A stretch of DNA of 64,000 nt from Cervus elaphus (lineage: Eukaryota; Chordata; Mammalia; Artiodactyla; Cervidae). Of this stretch, positions 1 to 9,017 are shown piece by piece. The stretch covers positions 37,344,001 through 37,408,000 of the forward strand of contig NC_057831.1 of the NCBI RefSeq assembly GCF_910594005.1. The letters run 5' to 3'. How positions within the stretch are numbered: position 1 is the stretch's first letter; every line of letters starts with the position of its first letter. A program made the translations under genes and the position numbers. The notes below the pieces were generated by a model. That model did no database searches, was not told where the DNA came from, and saw only the letters and a program-made list of their open reading frames with translations.

Positions 1-346
1 CCCTATTAGCCTGGATAATCAAAAGGTGACTCTCTTATCCATGTGTAGAAACTGCAGCTCAGTTAACCAGTTAATATCTATTACATTTCTGATTTGCAAA
101 TATCCTGGGTCATTTACCTAACTTCTCTTACAGATTCTTAGCATCTTCAAATAGAATCTTAACGAAAGCAAATTTAACTTATCCCTTTGCTCAGCAAATA
201 TATTAATAGTCCCAATAAAAACTAGTTCCTGGAGGATTTGCTAATGGAGTTTTGCCAGAATTTGAACCTGGGCAATGTCATTAGGAGAAAGAGTGCCTTC
301 CTGAGTCTAAGGCACAACAGACATCAGAATCAAAGTGAAAACTCAC
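1..346 (-). other. SPP1: SPP1 intron 5 (partial)
   Basis: AT-rich sequence following the exon 5 donor. I see no exon-like sequence coding for the aspartate-rich domain expected in exon 6, so the acceptor lies left of the window. No repeat family was recognised. Confidence 0.75.
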
Positions 347-388
347 ATTTTGTTTGTTGTCATCAGTTTCCTCAGAGGACACAGAATT
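347..388 (-). CDS. SPP1: SPP1 exon 5
   Basis: A 42 nt exon of 14 codons reading NSVSSEETDDNKQN, residues 59-72. The acceptor is TTCTTCAG (389-390) and the donor GTGAGT (346 downward). It carries another SSEE phosphorylation motif followed by an acidic stretch. In human SPP1 the corresponding exon is alternatively skipped (osteopontin-b), and skipping here would keep the frame because the exon is phase 0 with 42 nt. It is the last exon in the window. Confidence 0.95.
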
Positions 389-568
389 CTGAAGAAGAAA
401 AGACACAAATCAGTGTACATCATACAGACTTAACTTTTTTATTCAAAAGTTTGCTTTTTCCACCCAAAGCAGGTCTTATTTTTCTAGCCTCATTGGTGGA
501 AGGATTAAGCGGGAAGACAACCTAACAGATCAGTTGGTGTCCTAAGCTCACATTTACAAACAGGCAGG

Positions 569-818
569 TAAGTGAAGTGAAGTTGCTCAGTCGTGTCCAA
601 CTCTTTGTGACCCCACGGACTGTAGCCTACCAAGCTCCTCAGTCCATGGAACTTTTCCATGCAAGAGTACTAGAGTGAGTTGCCATTTCCTTCTCCAGGG
701 ACTCTTCCCGACCCAGGGATTGAACCTGGGTCTCCCACGTTGCAGGCATATGCTTTACCATCTGAGACACCAGGGAAGCCATTGTAGGCGGATTCTTTAC
801 CAACTCAGGGAAGCCCAC
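569..818 (-). mobile_element. Bov-tA SINE in SPP1 intron 4, with duplicated head
   Basis: Ruminant tRNA-Glu-related SINE in reverse orientation: the Bov-A body, with its TCGTGTCC and CCATGGA landmarks, starts near 571 and the tRNA-like head ends GGGAAGCC near 780. A second, partial copy of the head follows at 781-817, so the end reads twice. Flanking direct repeats CAGGCAGG at 561-568 and 819-826 look like the target-site duplication. The element makes up nearly half of intron 4. Confidence 0.9.
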
Positions 819-936
819 CAGGCAGGAAAGATCCATTTAACCAGCCCAAATGGCCTGCTTGGTGGCTATTTTTTGTGGTGGTTGTTCTTTAATTGTGAGA
901 ATTTTAATATTTAGAGTTAATTAAAATGAAAAATAC

Positions 937-1017
937 CTGTGGTGTTAGGAAAGTCTGCTTCTGAGATGGGTCAGGCTTTAGCCATGTGGCTACAGCATCT
1001 GGGTATTTGTTGTTAAG
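937..1017 (-). CDS. SPP1: SPP1 exon 4
   Basis: An 81 nt exon of 27 codons, residues 32-58, starting LNNKYPDAVATWLK and ending FLTPQ. The acceptor is CTCTTTTGTAG and the donor GTATTT. This is the most conserved N-terminal segment of osteopontin. The SQKQ stretch holds the two glutamines known in bovine osteopontin as transglutaminase cross-linking sites, and both are present. The exon ends LTPQ, where I recall LAPQ in cattle. Confidence 0.97.
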
Positions 1018-1194
1018 CTACAAAAGAGAGTTACATATTTGTCATTATTATTATTATTTTTTTTAAGAAACAGGGGCCTCTAAGTGATAAGCTGAAATAA
1101 CTGTTCTTCCCCAATCTTGACAGATAAGCATAATATGCATTATTTAGTCAATTAGAACCTTAGTGATGTCTTTCATAATTTATTCTTTCTGATA

Positions 1195-1548
1195 GATTCA
1201 TTTAACAGACTTTTACATAACACTTACTGTAAGCCAGGCACACTATCAAAGTGACTTATAAATACTAATTCATTTAATCCTGAGATGAGTCTCATCATTA
1301 TTACTATTATTCCTTCAGCCTCTGTCCGCGGAATTCTCCAGGCAAGAATATTGGAGTGGATAGACATTCCTTTCTCCAGGGGATCTTCCTGACTGATCCA
1401 GGGATCAAGCCCAGGTCTCCTGCACTGTGGGCAGATTCTTTAGCAACTGAGCCACCAGATGGGAAGCCCACAATAAAATTCAGTGATAGTAAGTAGCAGG
1501 GTTTAAATCCAGTGGCTCCTCACACTGATGATACACTGCCTTCCTGTT
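1195..1548 (-). repeat. MIR SINE interrupted by a Bov-tA
   Basis: The left part (1195-1315) has the MIR signature of a TTACTGTAAGCCAGGCAC-like run and CATTTAATCC. The right part (1471-1548) matches the continuing MIR with AGTAGCAGGGTTTAAATCCAG. A Bov-tA fragment lies between the two halves. The MIR is ancient and the insertion is ruminant-specific. It lies in SPP1 intron 3. Confidence 0.75.
1318..1470 (-). mobile_element. Truncated Bov-tA SINE in SPP1 intron 3
   Basis: About 150 bp matching the Bov-tA head and middle in reverse orientation (AATTCTCCAGGCAAGAATA near 1333, ending GGGAAGCCCA at 1470). The distal Bov-A part is missing. It sits inside a MIR copy. Confidence 0.85.
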
Positions 1549-3398
1549 CTATGTCTGATAGCTGAAATTCCTCAGATGAAACACAACTAAATCAGAGGTG
1601 CCCTTAATTAGCACTGGTCTATTTAAGTTAATAAAGAAAACTATCTTCTCTGGCACTAGCTACATTGTGACTGTCCAATAGTCACGTGTTTATGGCTACC
1701 TTAGTGGACAGTGCAGAAATATAATATCAACACCACTGCATAAAAGTTTTCTTGATGTAAGTTGCCAAAGACATGAATGGAATGATCTTTCACTCAGCCA
1801 AATTATTTATCTGGAAAATGGCAATAAGATGCTGGTGCAGAGGAGTGGAAATTGCTCTGAATAAGTGTCATCTAGTGGGCTGCATGACCCAGGGCAATCA
1901 CTTCACATCTCTGTCATTGGGAAGAGCCACCGTAGGGGCTCCAAGAATTCTTTCACAGCCAAGGAGCGGAAGAAAGGAAGGAAACTAGTCAGTAGCACTT
2001 GGGGCTTCCCCATGTCTGGCTCTAACCAGAGCAGTTTCATATTGGACTTCTATGAAGGTTTTTGCTGAAAGAAGGGCTTTCTTTAAAAAATGTGAATAGT
2101 ACTGCTGTAGATGAGTTCAAAGCTTCCCTATTTTTTCTTTAAAATATATATTTATATAAATACATATTATATTTACACAAATATGTTATAATTGATATAT
2201 AATTAATATATTTTTCTGATGATATATGTAATCAGGCTTTATCTGTATTTATAAGTTTATAATTTTTAAAAAGTAATATGAAGAACATACAGATAAGAAA
2301 AACAAACTAAAATTGCTCAGTAATTATATCATTCATAGATAACCAGTGTTTTCATCTTCAGGGGTGTCTCTTTGTAGACTTTCCATACTTCCAACTGGCT
2401 CTACATTTCTAGGATTCTAGAAGGTTCTGCTCTCCACTTATCTCTTAAGTAACATTTAACCACTTACACTGCCATAGCTTCATGTGCCATATTTTATTCT
2501 ATTAAAAAGGCACTAATTCTTGCCTCGAAGAGCGTGACCTCTATTTTCTCTGGAAATGTTAATTTTCTGGCTTATTATTGTGATTCAATACTTGTGTTAT
2601 TAGATCAGTTGGAAAACAGACACACTACACATGCCCATTTGCATATCCAAACACCCCCTGCAGCACTTCTCCTAACATCTTCATTGAGCAATCTAACTGC
2701 AGTGACCTCAGACAGCTCTATATTGGCCTTTATTCTATTTATCTGGGATTGAACCCTGTGTGCCTTTTTGTCCAAGCTCCTTGGGACAATACCCGTTTGT
2801 TGTTTGGCTGGCATGGTTTCACCTATTGTGGAGGGACAGGTACATCTATGGTGCTGGGTGGAATAATTATGAAGAGTTTGATTTGGTCTTATGTTTGGTT
2901 AGAAAAACCTAAAGTCATCTGATAAGCACAATAGATACAAACAGCATAAATGTACTTTTTTTTTTTAAGACAATGGGTTTCTTAGCAAATATCTTCAGAG
3001 ATACTGTGAATATTATGGTTATGCCAACTCTCCAATACGTGAAGTGAATTTTAAACTTAGCTTGCCATTAAGTAAAGTGAAAGATGGATTTTTTTACTTC
3101 TAGAACTAGGTTGACTCATGGAAACAAGAGTCACACAACTTCACAGAACTCATTTTATAGAAATGATTGACGTAAAGCATCATTTTATTGTATTAAGAAA
3201 TCTAGTTTAGTTTTAAGAGGCTGTATTAATTAAAAGCAATTCTATGCTTGGTACTGCACTAGAACCACAGCAGGCACCCAATAAATACTTATCGGTTATT
3301 TTGTTTGACTGTGCAAATAAGTAAAATTGTCATATGTTTGTAGTACATCTTGCAGCAGTTGCATAAATAACTATATAATAAACCAAAAAGATGCTTAC
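1549..3398. other. SPP1 intron 3 remainder, with an AT-rich tract at 2125-2225
   Basis: Mostly unrecognised sequence. Positions 2125-2225 are almost pure A and T with many TATA/ATAT steps. A possible MIR 3' end (CAGGCACCCAATAAATACTTA) lies near 3265-3290. Open frames here are short and look random. Confidence 0.5.
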
Positions 3399-3437
3399 CT
3401 GCTTTTCCTCAGAGCTGCCAGAATTGGTCAGTTGAAC
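3399..3437 (-). CDS. SPP1: SPP1 exon 3
   Basis: A 39 nt exon of 13 codons reading VQLTNSGSSEEKQ, residues 19-31 of the precursor. The acceptor is TTTCAAAG and the donor GTAAGC, and the intron before it is only 122 bp. The SSEE motif is a typical Ser-x-Glu site for the Golgi kinase FAM20C, consistent with osteopontin's heavy phosphorylation. The first residues (VQLTN) differ from the cattle form as I remember it (VKPTS), while the SGSSEEKQ part is identical. Confidence 0.95.
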
Positions 3438-3559
3438 CTTTGAAATAGAAAGGTGAAGAAAGATTACAGTGTGAGTGTGTTCCTAGCAACATTGAAACAG
3501 ACAATTCATTTATTATAAGGACTTTTTTTTTTTTTCAAAAAAGATTCAGTGGTACTCAC

Positions 3560-3627
3560 TGGAAGGGCGGAGGCAATGCCCAAGAGGCAGCAGCAAATCA
3601 CTGCAATTCTCATGATAATGATTTTTC
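3560..3627 (-). CDS. SPP1: SPP1 exon 2: start codon and signal peptide
   Basis: Exon 2 is 68 nt. The acceptor ends TTTTGCAG at 3628, followed by 14 nt of 5' UTR, ATG at 3613-3611, and 18 codons ending at CTT CCA before the donor GTGAGT (3559). The peptide MRIAVICCCLLGIASALP has a basic residue at position 2, a hydrophobic core at 3-14 and a small-residue cleavage site after Ala16, so it directs secretion. Position 8 is Cys; I recall Phe in cattle, which gives three Cys in a row here. A longer open frame runs on into the intron but has no meaning once the donor is recognised. The start is certain because of the conserved N-terminus. Confidence 0.96.
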
Positions 3628-4718
3628 CTGCAAAATATTTTGTAAGAAATATTTTATCTTTTCTAAGGTCAAAACAGTGATGCTTTTTTAGGCTACCACA
3701 ATACAAAATCACCACAAATAAATATGTATTTTGTGTGGAAAGACTTGACAAATTTCTTTTTAATATTATGATCTTTCGAGTTAATATTTGTACTGCCACC
3801 TCTATTTTCCATCTCTCACTATTAGGCAAGGGAGAGAGGAATTTTACAAGTCTATATTTATTCAACTTTAACATTTAGGATTTCAGAGATTACACCATGA
3901 CTACTTGATAGCTCCAGCCATCTAAACCTAAAAACAGATCAGCAGTAATTGAATTAAAATAATAAAGCAAGAATGAGAATATTTATTTTTCAGAGAAGAA
4001 AAACACAAAGAGAGAAAATAAAAATAAGAAAGAGAAACTTGCTGTCTCCATTTTCCAACATGCATTTCAAATGTGATTTTCAACTTAAATTATTTAAAAG
4101 GTATTACTTAGGTGAGATGAAGCTGTCTCTAAAGTTAGTAAGTCAAGGTATTCTAGAAGTTTGAAATGAAAATGAAAACACTGAAGTCAACAGCTTTTCT
4201 ATTTGTAAGTCTAAACAGTATCATATAGATATTTTGGTGAAATTTTAATAGCTAAATACAGAGGTGAAAATATTCAGAAAGGGTTTTTTCCCTTGAAAGA
4301 GGGATAAATCAAATCATTAAAAATTAGCATTAACATCAGCTTATATGAATACTAAAAAGGATTTTCCTTTTAAATGTCCCATGGTCATCTATCCATTTAA
4401 AATGATGTATATTCAATCATTCCAAAGGGGCATAGAATTTTTCTTTTATTTCCTGACTGAAAAAAGTAGTTTCAGTTCTTTTGAGGACTGCATGGAAATA
4501 TTTTTAAGTTTTATATTCGACTGTCTTTCAAAATAACCGGCCACCTTTCCTGCAGGACATCCGCCCTGGATCTGGCATGCATATTCAGAAGACAAGAACA
4601 ACTTAAGTCTGATTAACAGCGTTTACCATTATACTCTTTTCCTTACAAATTGACCTTGCCAATGAAATGAGGCAGTGCACAGAGGGGACAGGGGTCATGT
4701 AGCAAACTGCAGGCTTAC

Positions 4719-4802
4719 CTTGGTCTGCGGCTGCAGAGAGGAGTCCAGTCCCCTGTGATGCTGATGCAGTGCTCACTGCTGCCCTCCTGGCCTGCTCTCC
4801 CT
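4719..4802 (-). other. SPP1: SPP1 exon 1 (5' UTR)
   Basis: Non-coding first exon. The 3' end is fixed by ACCAAG followed by the donor GTAAGC (intron begins at 4718). The 5' end at about 4802 is inferred from the TTTAAAT box roughly 27-33 bp upstream, so it may be off by several bases. The exon has no ATG in frame with the coding sequence and is rich in AGCAG motifs, as in other mammalian SPP1 leaders. It splices over a 1091 bp intron to exon 2, where translation starts. Confidence 0.85.
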
Positions 4803-4990
4803 GCTGCTGACAACCAGGATCTCGCAGAATTTAAAGGCTGCTCCAGATGCTCTCCACCTACACGGGGGGCGGGGAGATGTGTCATGAGGCGTTTTGCCAT
4901 TACCCAGCCCACTTGCTCCCACACTTCCCCCTCTGGTTTTGTGGTCACAGAACAAACACATGCACACACACACGCGCACACGCACGCAAA
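4803..4990 (-). promoter_or_regulatory. SPP1: SPP1 proximal promoter
   Basis: Reading on the minus strand, a TATA-like TTTAAAT lies at 4835-4829, which sets the start site near 4802. A GC box (GGGGGGCGGGG on the plus strand, 4864-4874) lies about 65-70 bp upstream. An ETS-like GGAAGTGT (4928-4921) and a RUNX-like GACCACA (4946-4940) lie 120-145 bp upstream, and an alternating purine-pyrimidine CA/CG tract starts near 4957. A paired RUNX and ETS arrangement is known to drive osteopontin transcription in osteoblasts in other mammals. The motifs are seen directly; factor binding is inferred from that knowledge. Confidence 0.8.
4957..4988. repeat. Alternating CA/CG dinucleotide tract in SPP1 promoter
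   Basis: An imperfect (CA)n with CG and TG steps, about 155-186 bp upstream of the inferred start site. The strict purine-pyrimidine alternation is the kind of sequence that can adopt Z-DNA. Confidence 0.8.
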
Positions 4991-5589
4991 CACCCACTAC
5001 CCTGCAGTTAAAACATTACTTATGTACAATATCATTAACTGTCTTTTTCGTTCATAGCACTGACTCTCAGCATCCTGGAAGGGCATTTAGAGGGCCCAGG
5101 AAGACATATGGAGAGGGAAAAGAGTTTATTTCTGAGTTAGAAGAAAATATTGTCTAAATCAGTCCTAGATAAAATTAAATAGAATAGATTTTTGTTTCTT
5201 TTGGTTTAAATAACAGATTAATGTGATATATGCAACAGAATTATACTTATTTAAGAGGTACCAGGCTATTGTTCAGCTACATACAAAGAGTTCAGATACC
5301 CTTCCTCCATATTTACTTAAGCTTCATTTTGAGTTTCAAGTATGCAGCAGCTTGTCATTTAGACAAACGGCATTAGAAACATTAAAATCCCCAGTCACGT
5401 TCATTAAATTGGATTCACAATGACTTTCAAGGACATGGATTTTTGTTGCATGGTTTGAATTATTTGGAGCTGATGGATCTGATAACTGCTATATAAAATA
5501 AAAGAATGGTAATTTATTTTCATTGTGGCAGAAATAAAGTAGCTTATGACTGAGAGCAGGGTTACTGCTTGAAAGTGCTGTTTCAGGAA

Positions 5590-5745
5590 CCGGCATGTGG
5601 CTTTGAATTCTGCTCTGCACAAATTAGCTGTGTGACCTTGGGCAAATCATTTAGCCTATCTATACTTGTTTCTTCGTCTGTCAAATGCAGAGTTCGTGGG
5701 GTTTTTGAGAGATTTAAGTGAATTAGAATGCGTAAAACTAAAAAT
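5590..5745 (+). repeat. MIR SINE
   Basis: Contains the conserved MIR core AGCTGTGTGACCTTGGGCAA near 5627, followed by the usual TTAGCCT and TTCTTCGTCTGTCAAATG segments. About 0.8 kb upstream of the SPP1 start. Confidence 0.9.
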
Positions 5746-6026
5746 ACCTACCACATATTTGCAAATGCCCTGTATGTTTTAACCACTGTATGTATGTTAA
5801 CAATTATTAAGATTGTTAGGAAAAGAAGGTAGTCATGATTTGTATTAACTCTAAATGGAATGGTTTATTGGAATAAGATCGGATATAAGAATTTTAAACT
5901 GCACGTCAACAGGATACTTTGCACTCCTCTGAAGGACTGGCTTAGATTTCTTAATTGTCATTTTCTAATTTTTCTCTCAGGATATATAAAATTGGTTACT
6001 GAATAAGAAAATTAAAATTCTATATT

Positions 6027-6035
6027 AAAAAAAAA
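6027..6035 (-). promoter_or_regulatory. T9 homopolymer about 1.23 kb upstream of SPP1
   Basis: Nine A on the plus strand, so T9 on the gene strand, at about -1,225 to -1,233 relative to the inferred SPP1 start. From memory, cattle have a T9/T10 insertion-deletion polymorphism (OPN3907) about 1.24 kb upstream of the osteopontin start, studied as a candidate for a milk-trait QTL. Position and length fit; the equivalence is inferred. Confidence 0.55.
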
Positions 6036-6134
6036 CTTTACTGGGCATTTAAAAGGTGTTTGAAAGAAAATTATGGATGATGGTTGAATATTGGAACAGA
6101 AATTAGGGGTAGCAGAGCTCTGAGTTCATTTTAA

Positions 6135-6265
6135 ACATTTAATATTGTTTCAAGATTACTTAACCTCTTCATCTACCTTTCTCAGCTGTGAAATGGAGAT
6201 TGTACTATTCATTTATCTCACACTTCCATTGTAAGAATCATGTAAAAAGTGAGAGTAACAATAAA
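6135..6265 (+). repeat. Probable degraded MIR
   Basis: The order of motifs ACTTAACCTCTTCATC, CTGTGAAATGGAGAT and TAAGAATCATGTAAAAAG resembles the 3' half of MIR but is diverged. Confidence 0.5.
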
Positions 6266-6269
6266 TGAC

Positions 6270-6304
6270 CCTATTTATTATAATGGCCTATTTATTATAA
6301 ATGG
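6270..6304. repeat. Tandem duplication of a 17-18 bp unit
   Basis: CCTATTTATTATAATGG is followed directly by CCTATTTATTATAAATGG, differing by one inserted A. Probably slippage in AT-rich DNA. Confidence 0.85.
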
Positions 6305-6362
6305 CCCTATGTAACATGTCAGCTCCTATTTACCAAAATTGCTTTTTATAAAACTATTATTT

Positions 6363-6500
6363 GGCAGCACCAGGTCCTAGGTGCATGTGGGATCTCTTAG
6401 TTGTGGCATTGGGATCTAGTTCTCTGATCAGGGATCAAACCCGGGCCCCCTGCTTTGGGAGTGTGGAGTCTTAGATGCCAGGTCACCAGAGACATCCCCC
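6363..6500 (-). mobile_element. CHR-type SINE
   Basis: Cetartiodactyl tRNA-derived SINE in reverse orientation, recognised by GGGATCAAACCCGGGCCCCC near 6430 and the GGAGTCTTAGATGCCAGGTC ACCAG end. Diverged, so older than the Bov-tA copies. Confidence 0.8.
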
Positions 6501-6969
6501 CAATTTTGCTTTTTAATATAAATATTAATTAAATAATTTTTGGATTATTTAATCAAAATAATTTTTAAAAAATCGAAATTTAATTGATTAAATCCATAGA
6601 TTTGTAGATATTTGGTGGCGGACTGAGGGTGGGGAGCAGGTGGAATATGGCTCTTTTAAATTGGATGCATTTCAAATAAATTTATTTGTGGGTTCTAAGC
6701 ACACATTTTAACAACTCAAATGGCAGCTATCTTTATAAAATATAAAACACATAGGTTATAAAGTTGCAAAAACAGATTTCTTATTTCTGCTCTTAAAAAC
6801 TGTTGTTTCCCTTTAAACACATTACCCACATAACTGTCATATTGTCAATGTAGCGGAGGGAAGCTCACACATTCTAAAAAAATCCCCAAGATTTCCACAG
6901 GATTCAGTATGGTTTACTCTGTGCCCACGGGAATGATTTAATAGGAAGTCAGGAAGTTATAGGAATAGA

Positions 6970-7152
6970 TTGTGCTGGCGCCCAGCCATCTTGAGATGAA
7001 CCATATGACCCACACGGCTCTTCCGGTCATAGCTCCCAATTACCACACGGTGGCAGCGTTTCTGAGAAGGACTTCACAGTCCGGCTGCGTCAGTGATTTG
7101 CGGCAGGATGGAACGTTCATGCATTTAATGACCGAGCCATAAAACAACCGTG
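6970..7152. promoter_or_regulatory. CpG-dense non-repeat segment 2.2-2.35 kb upstream of SPP1
   Basis: I count 11 CpG in about 180 bp, whereas the surrounding kilobases are almost free of CpG apart from SINEs. It matches no repeat I know. It carries a YY1-like CCATCTTG (6986-6993), a RUNX-like ACCACA near 7042 and TGCGTCAG near 7086. A distal regulatory element is a reasonable inference, not shown. Confidence 0.4.
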
Positions 7153-7484
7153 AGGCCCTCCATTTCTTGGAATGTCAGGTGAGGATATATTTCCCAACAA
7201 TGACCCGTCACACATTAACAGGGGACACAGAGGCCAAGAGAAGAAAAACATTCTTTTCTGCTGTGTTGTCTTCGGCAACCCCAGGTGTACCCTGTGGACT
7301 CCTCCCCTGTTTTTCACCCTCGCTCAAGAGGTTACTGATCGCAAGGCTCACTCAGAGTAAAGGCTTGTGAATTCATGGTTAAGGAACACGTCTGGCATGT
7401 TCAGAGAGGATAAAATGGTTTGTGGTAGAGACGGTTCTGCAAAGTATAAGATGTATAGTGCGTCATTCTAACTGTTTTGAATAA

Positions 7485-7747
7485 TTTTACTTATTTATTT
7501 TGTTTTTGGCCGAGGTGGGTCTTGGTTGCTGCTGGGCTTTTCTCTGGTTGTAGTGCCTGGGCTTCACATCGCAGTGGCGTCTCTTGTTGCCGAGCGCGGG
7601 CTCCAGAGTTCTCAGGCTTCAGTAGTTGTAGCTCCCCCGGCTCTAGAACACAGGCTCAATCAATAGAGGTGGCGCAGAGGATTAGTTGGACCTGCGTCTC
7701 TTAGATTGGCAGGCGGGTTCTTGACCACTGAGACACTGAGGGAGCCC
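7485..7747 (-). mobile_element. CHR-1-like SINE
   Basis: Reverse-oriented cetartiodactyl SINE with the run of GGGCTTTTCTCTGG, CTTCAGTAGTTGTAG, GGCTCAATCAATAG and AGGCGGGTTCTTGACCACTG blocks. Flanks CATTCTAACTGTTTTGAA (left) and CATTCTGATTTTTGAAG (right) look like a diverged target-site duplication. Confidence 0.85.
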
Positions 7748-8430
7748 CATTCTGATTTTTGAAGAGACTCCTGCTTCCAGCTTTTCATAATCAGACATGC
7801 TGCTGACACTTAATTTTTTTTTTCGGAGTAAGATTTTCCAGCTGTCAGAATTAGCATGTTAAATGACTTGAATCAGAGAGGCTTGATCTGTAACATTTCC
7901 ACACTATTTCCATTCTTGAATTAGTTTAATCCTTGGTTGTTATAATCAAAAGGTCAACATGATCAAATTCCTTGTAAATCTTGTATCCAGAAAGGGAATA
8001 AGTTTAGTGATAAACTGAAATGAAGAGTGAGTTGTGATCATAAAATATAAACCGTGTAAGAGGATGTATGGAGGCATAAAAAACATTATGTTTTTTCCCC
8101 CACAAATTAAGTGAAAATTTTCATATAAGAAAATTTGTGTCCACCTGTTTTATTGGACTTTATTATATTGACTTCTAGTTTATTTGGATATTTGTAATTA
8201 TATTTTACTAAGTATAATCAACAATTTTGACTTTTTCAGCTCTGTAAATATTTTTTCCCTTGAGTAAAGCTTCAGATAAAACGCTGATCTTGTGCCATTG
8301 CTATCTGTCGTTGAAAAGTTGGGAATTATATTTAATTGGAAGCCTACTATTCAATCATTTACTCATATGTTGTCTAGGGAAGAAGGGAATTATTTATTAG
8401 AGGGAGGGAAACAGGGTTGATGATAAGGGT

Positions 8431-8983
8431 TTTTTAAAATTTATTTTTAATTGAAGGAGAATTGCTTTATGATATTTTGTTGGCTTCTGCCATACAACAT
8501 GAATGAGCCATAAGTATGCATATATCCCCTCCCTCTTGAACCTTCCCCCTCCCCCATCCTACCCCTCTAGGTTGTCACAGAGCACCGGGTAGAAGAATAG
8601 CAACTTCCCATTAACTATCTGCTTTACATATGGTAGTGTATGTGTTTCAATGCTGCCGTCTCAATGTGTCCCACTCTCTTCTTCCCCCACTGTGTCCACA
8701 AGTCTGTTCTCTATGTCTGGATCTTTCCTATCCTGCAAATAGGTTCATCAGTACTATTTTTCTAGACTCTATATGTATACGCTAGTATATGATATATGTG
8801 TTTCTCTTTCTGACTTACTTTGCTCTGTATAACAGGCAGTAGGTTCATCCACCTCACTATAACTGACTCAGAAGGGAACTCTCTGGCGTTGTTGGTGGGA
8901 ATGTAAATTGACATAGCCACTATGGAGAGCAGTATGGCTAGTACTTAAAAACTAGGAATAGTGCTCGCTTCGGCAGCACATAC

Positions 8984-9017
<34 letters not shown>

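Larger units (their letters stand above)
1..4802 (-). other. SPP1: SPP1 (osteopontin) gene, 5' portion: exons 1-5 and introns
   Basis: This is the 5' part of the osteopontin gene, which encodes a secreted acidic phosphoglycoprotein of bone, milk and other fluids that binds integrins and calcium phosphate. Five exons can be placed on the minus strand: 4802-4719 (non-coding), 3627-3560, 3437-3399, 1017-937 and 388-347. Introns are about 1091, 122, 2381 and 548 bp, all GT...AG. Coding lengths of 54, 39, 81 and 42 nt are whole codons, so every junction is phase 0, as known for mammalian SPP1. The 68, 39, 81 and 42 nt exon sizes also match the family. The aspartate-rich and RGD-containing exons 6 and 7 are not in the window and must lie left of position 1. 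Identity rests on the signal peptide, the KYPDAVATWL segment and the SSEE motifs. Very confident. Confidence 0.97.

Noticed and set aside
3506..3874. 122-codon minus-strand ORF containing the SPP1 signal peptide
   Set aside because: It reads through both sides of exon 2 into introns. Only 3613-3560 is coding; splice sites and the known exon structure override the ORF.
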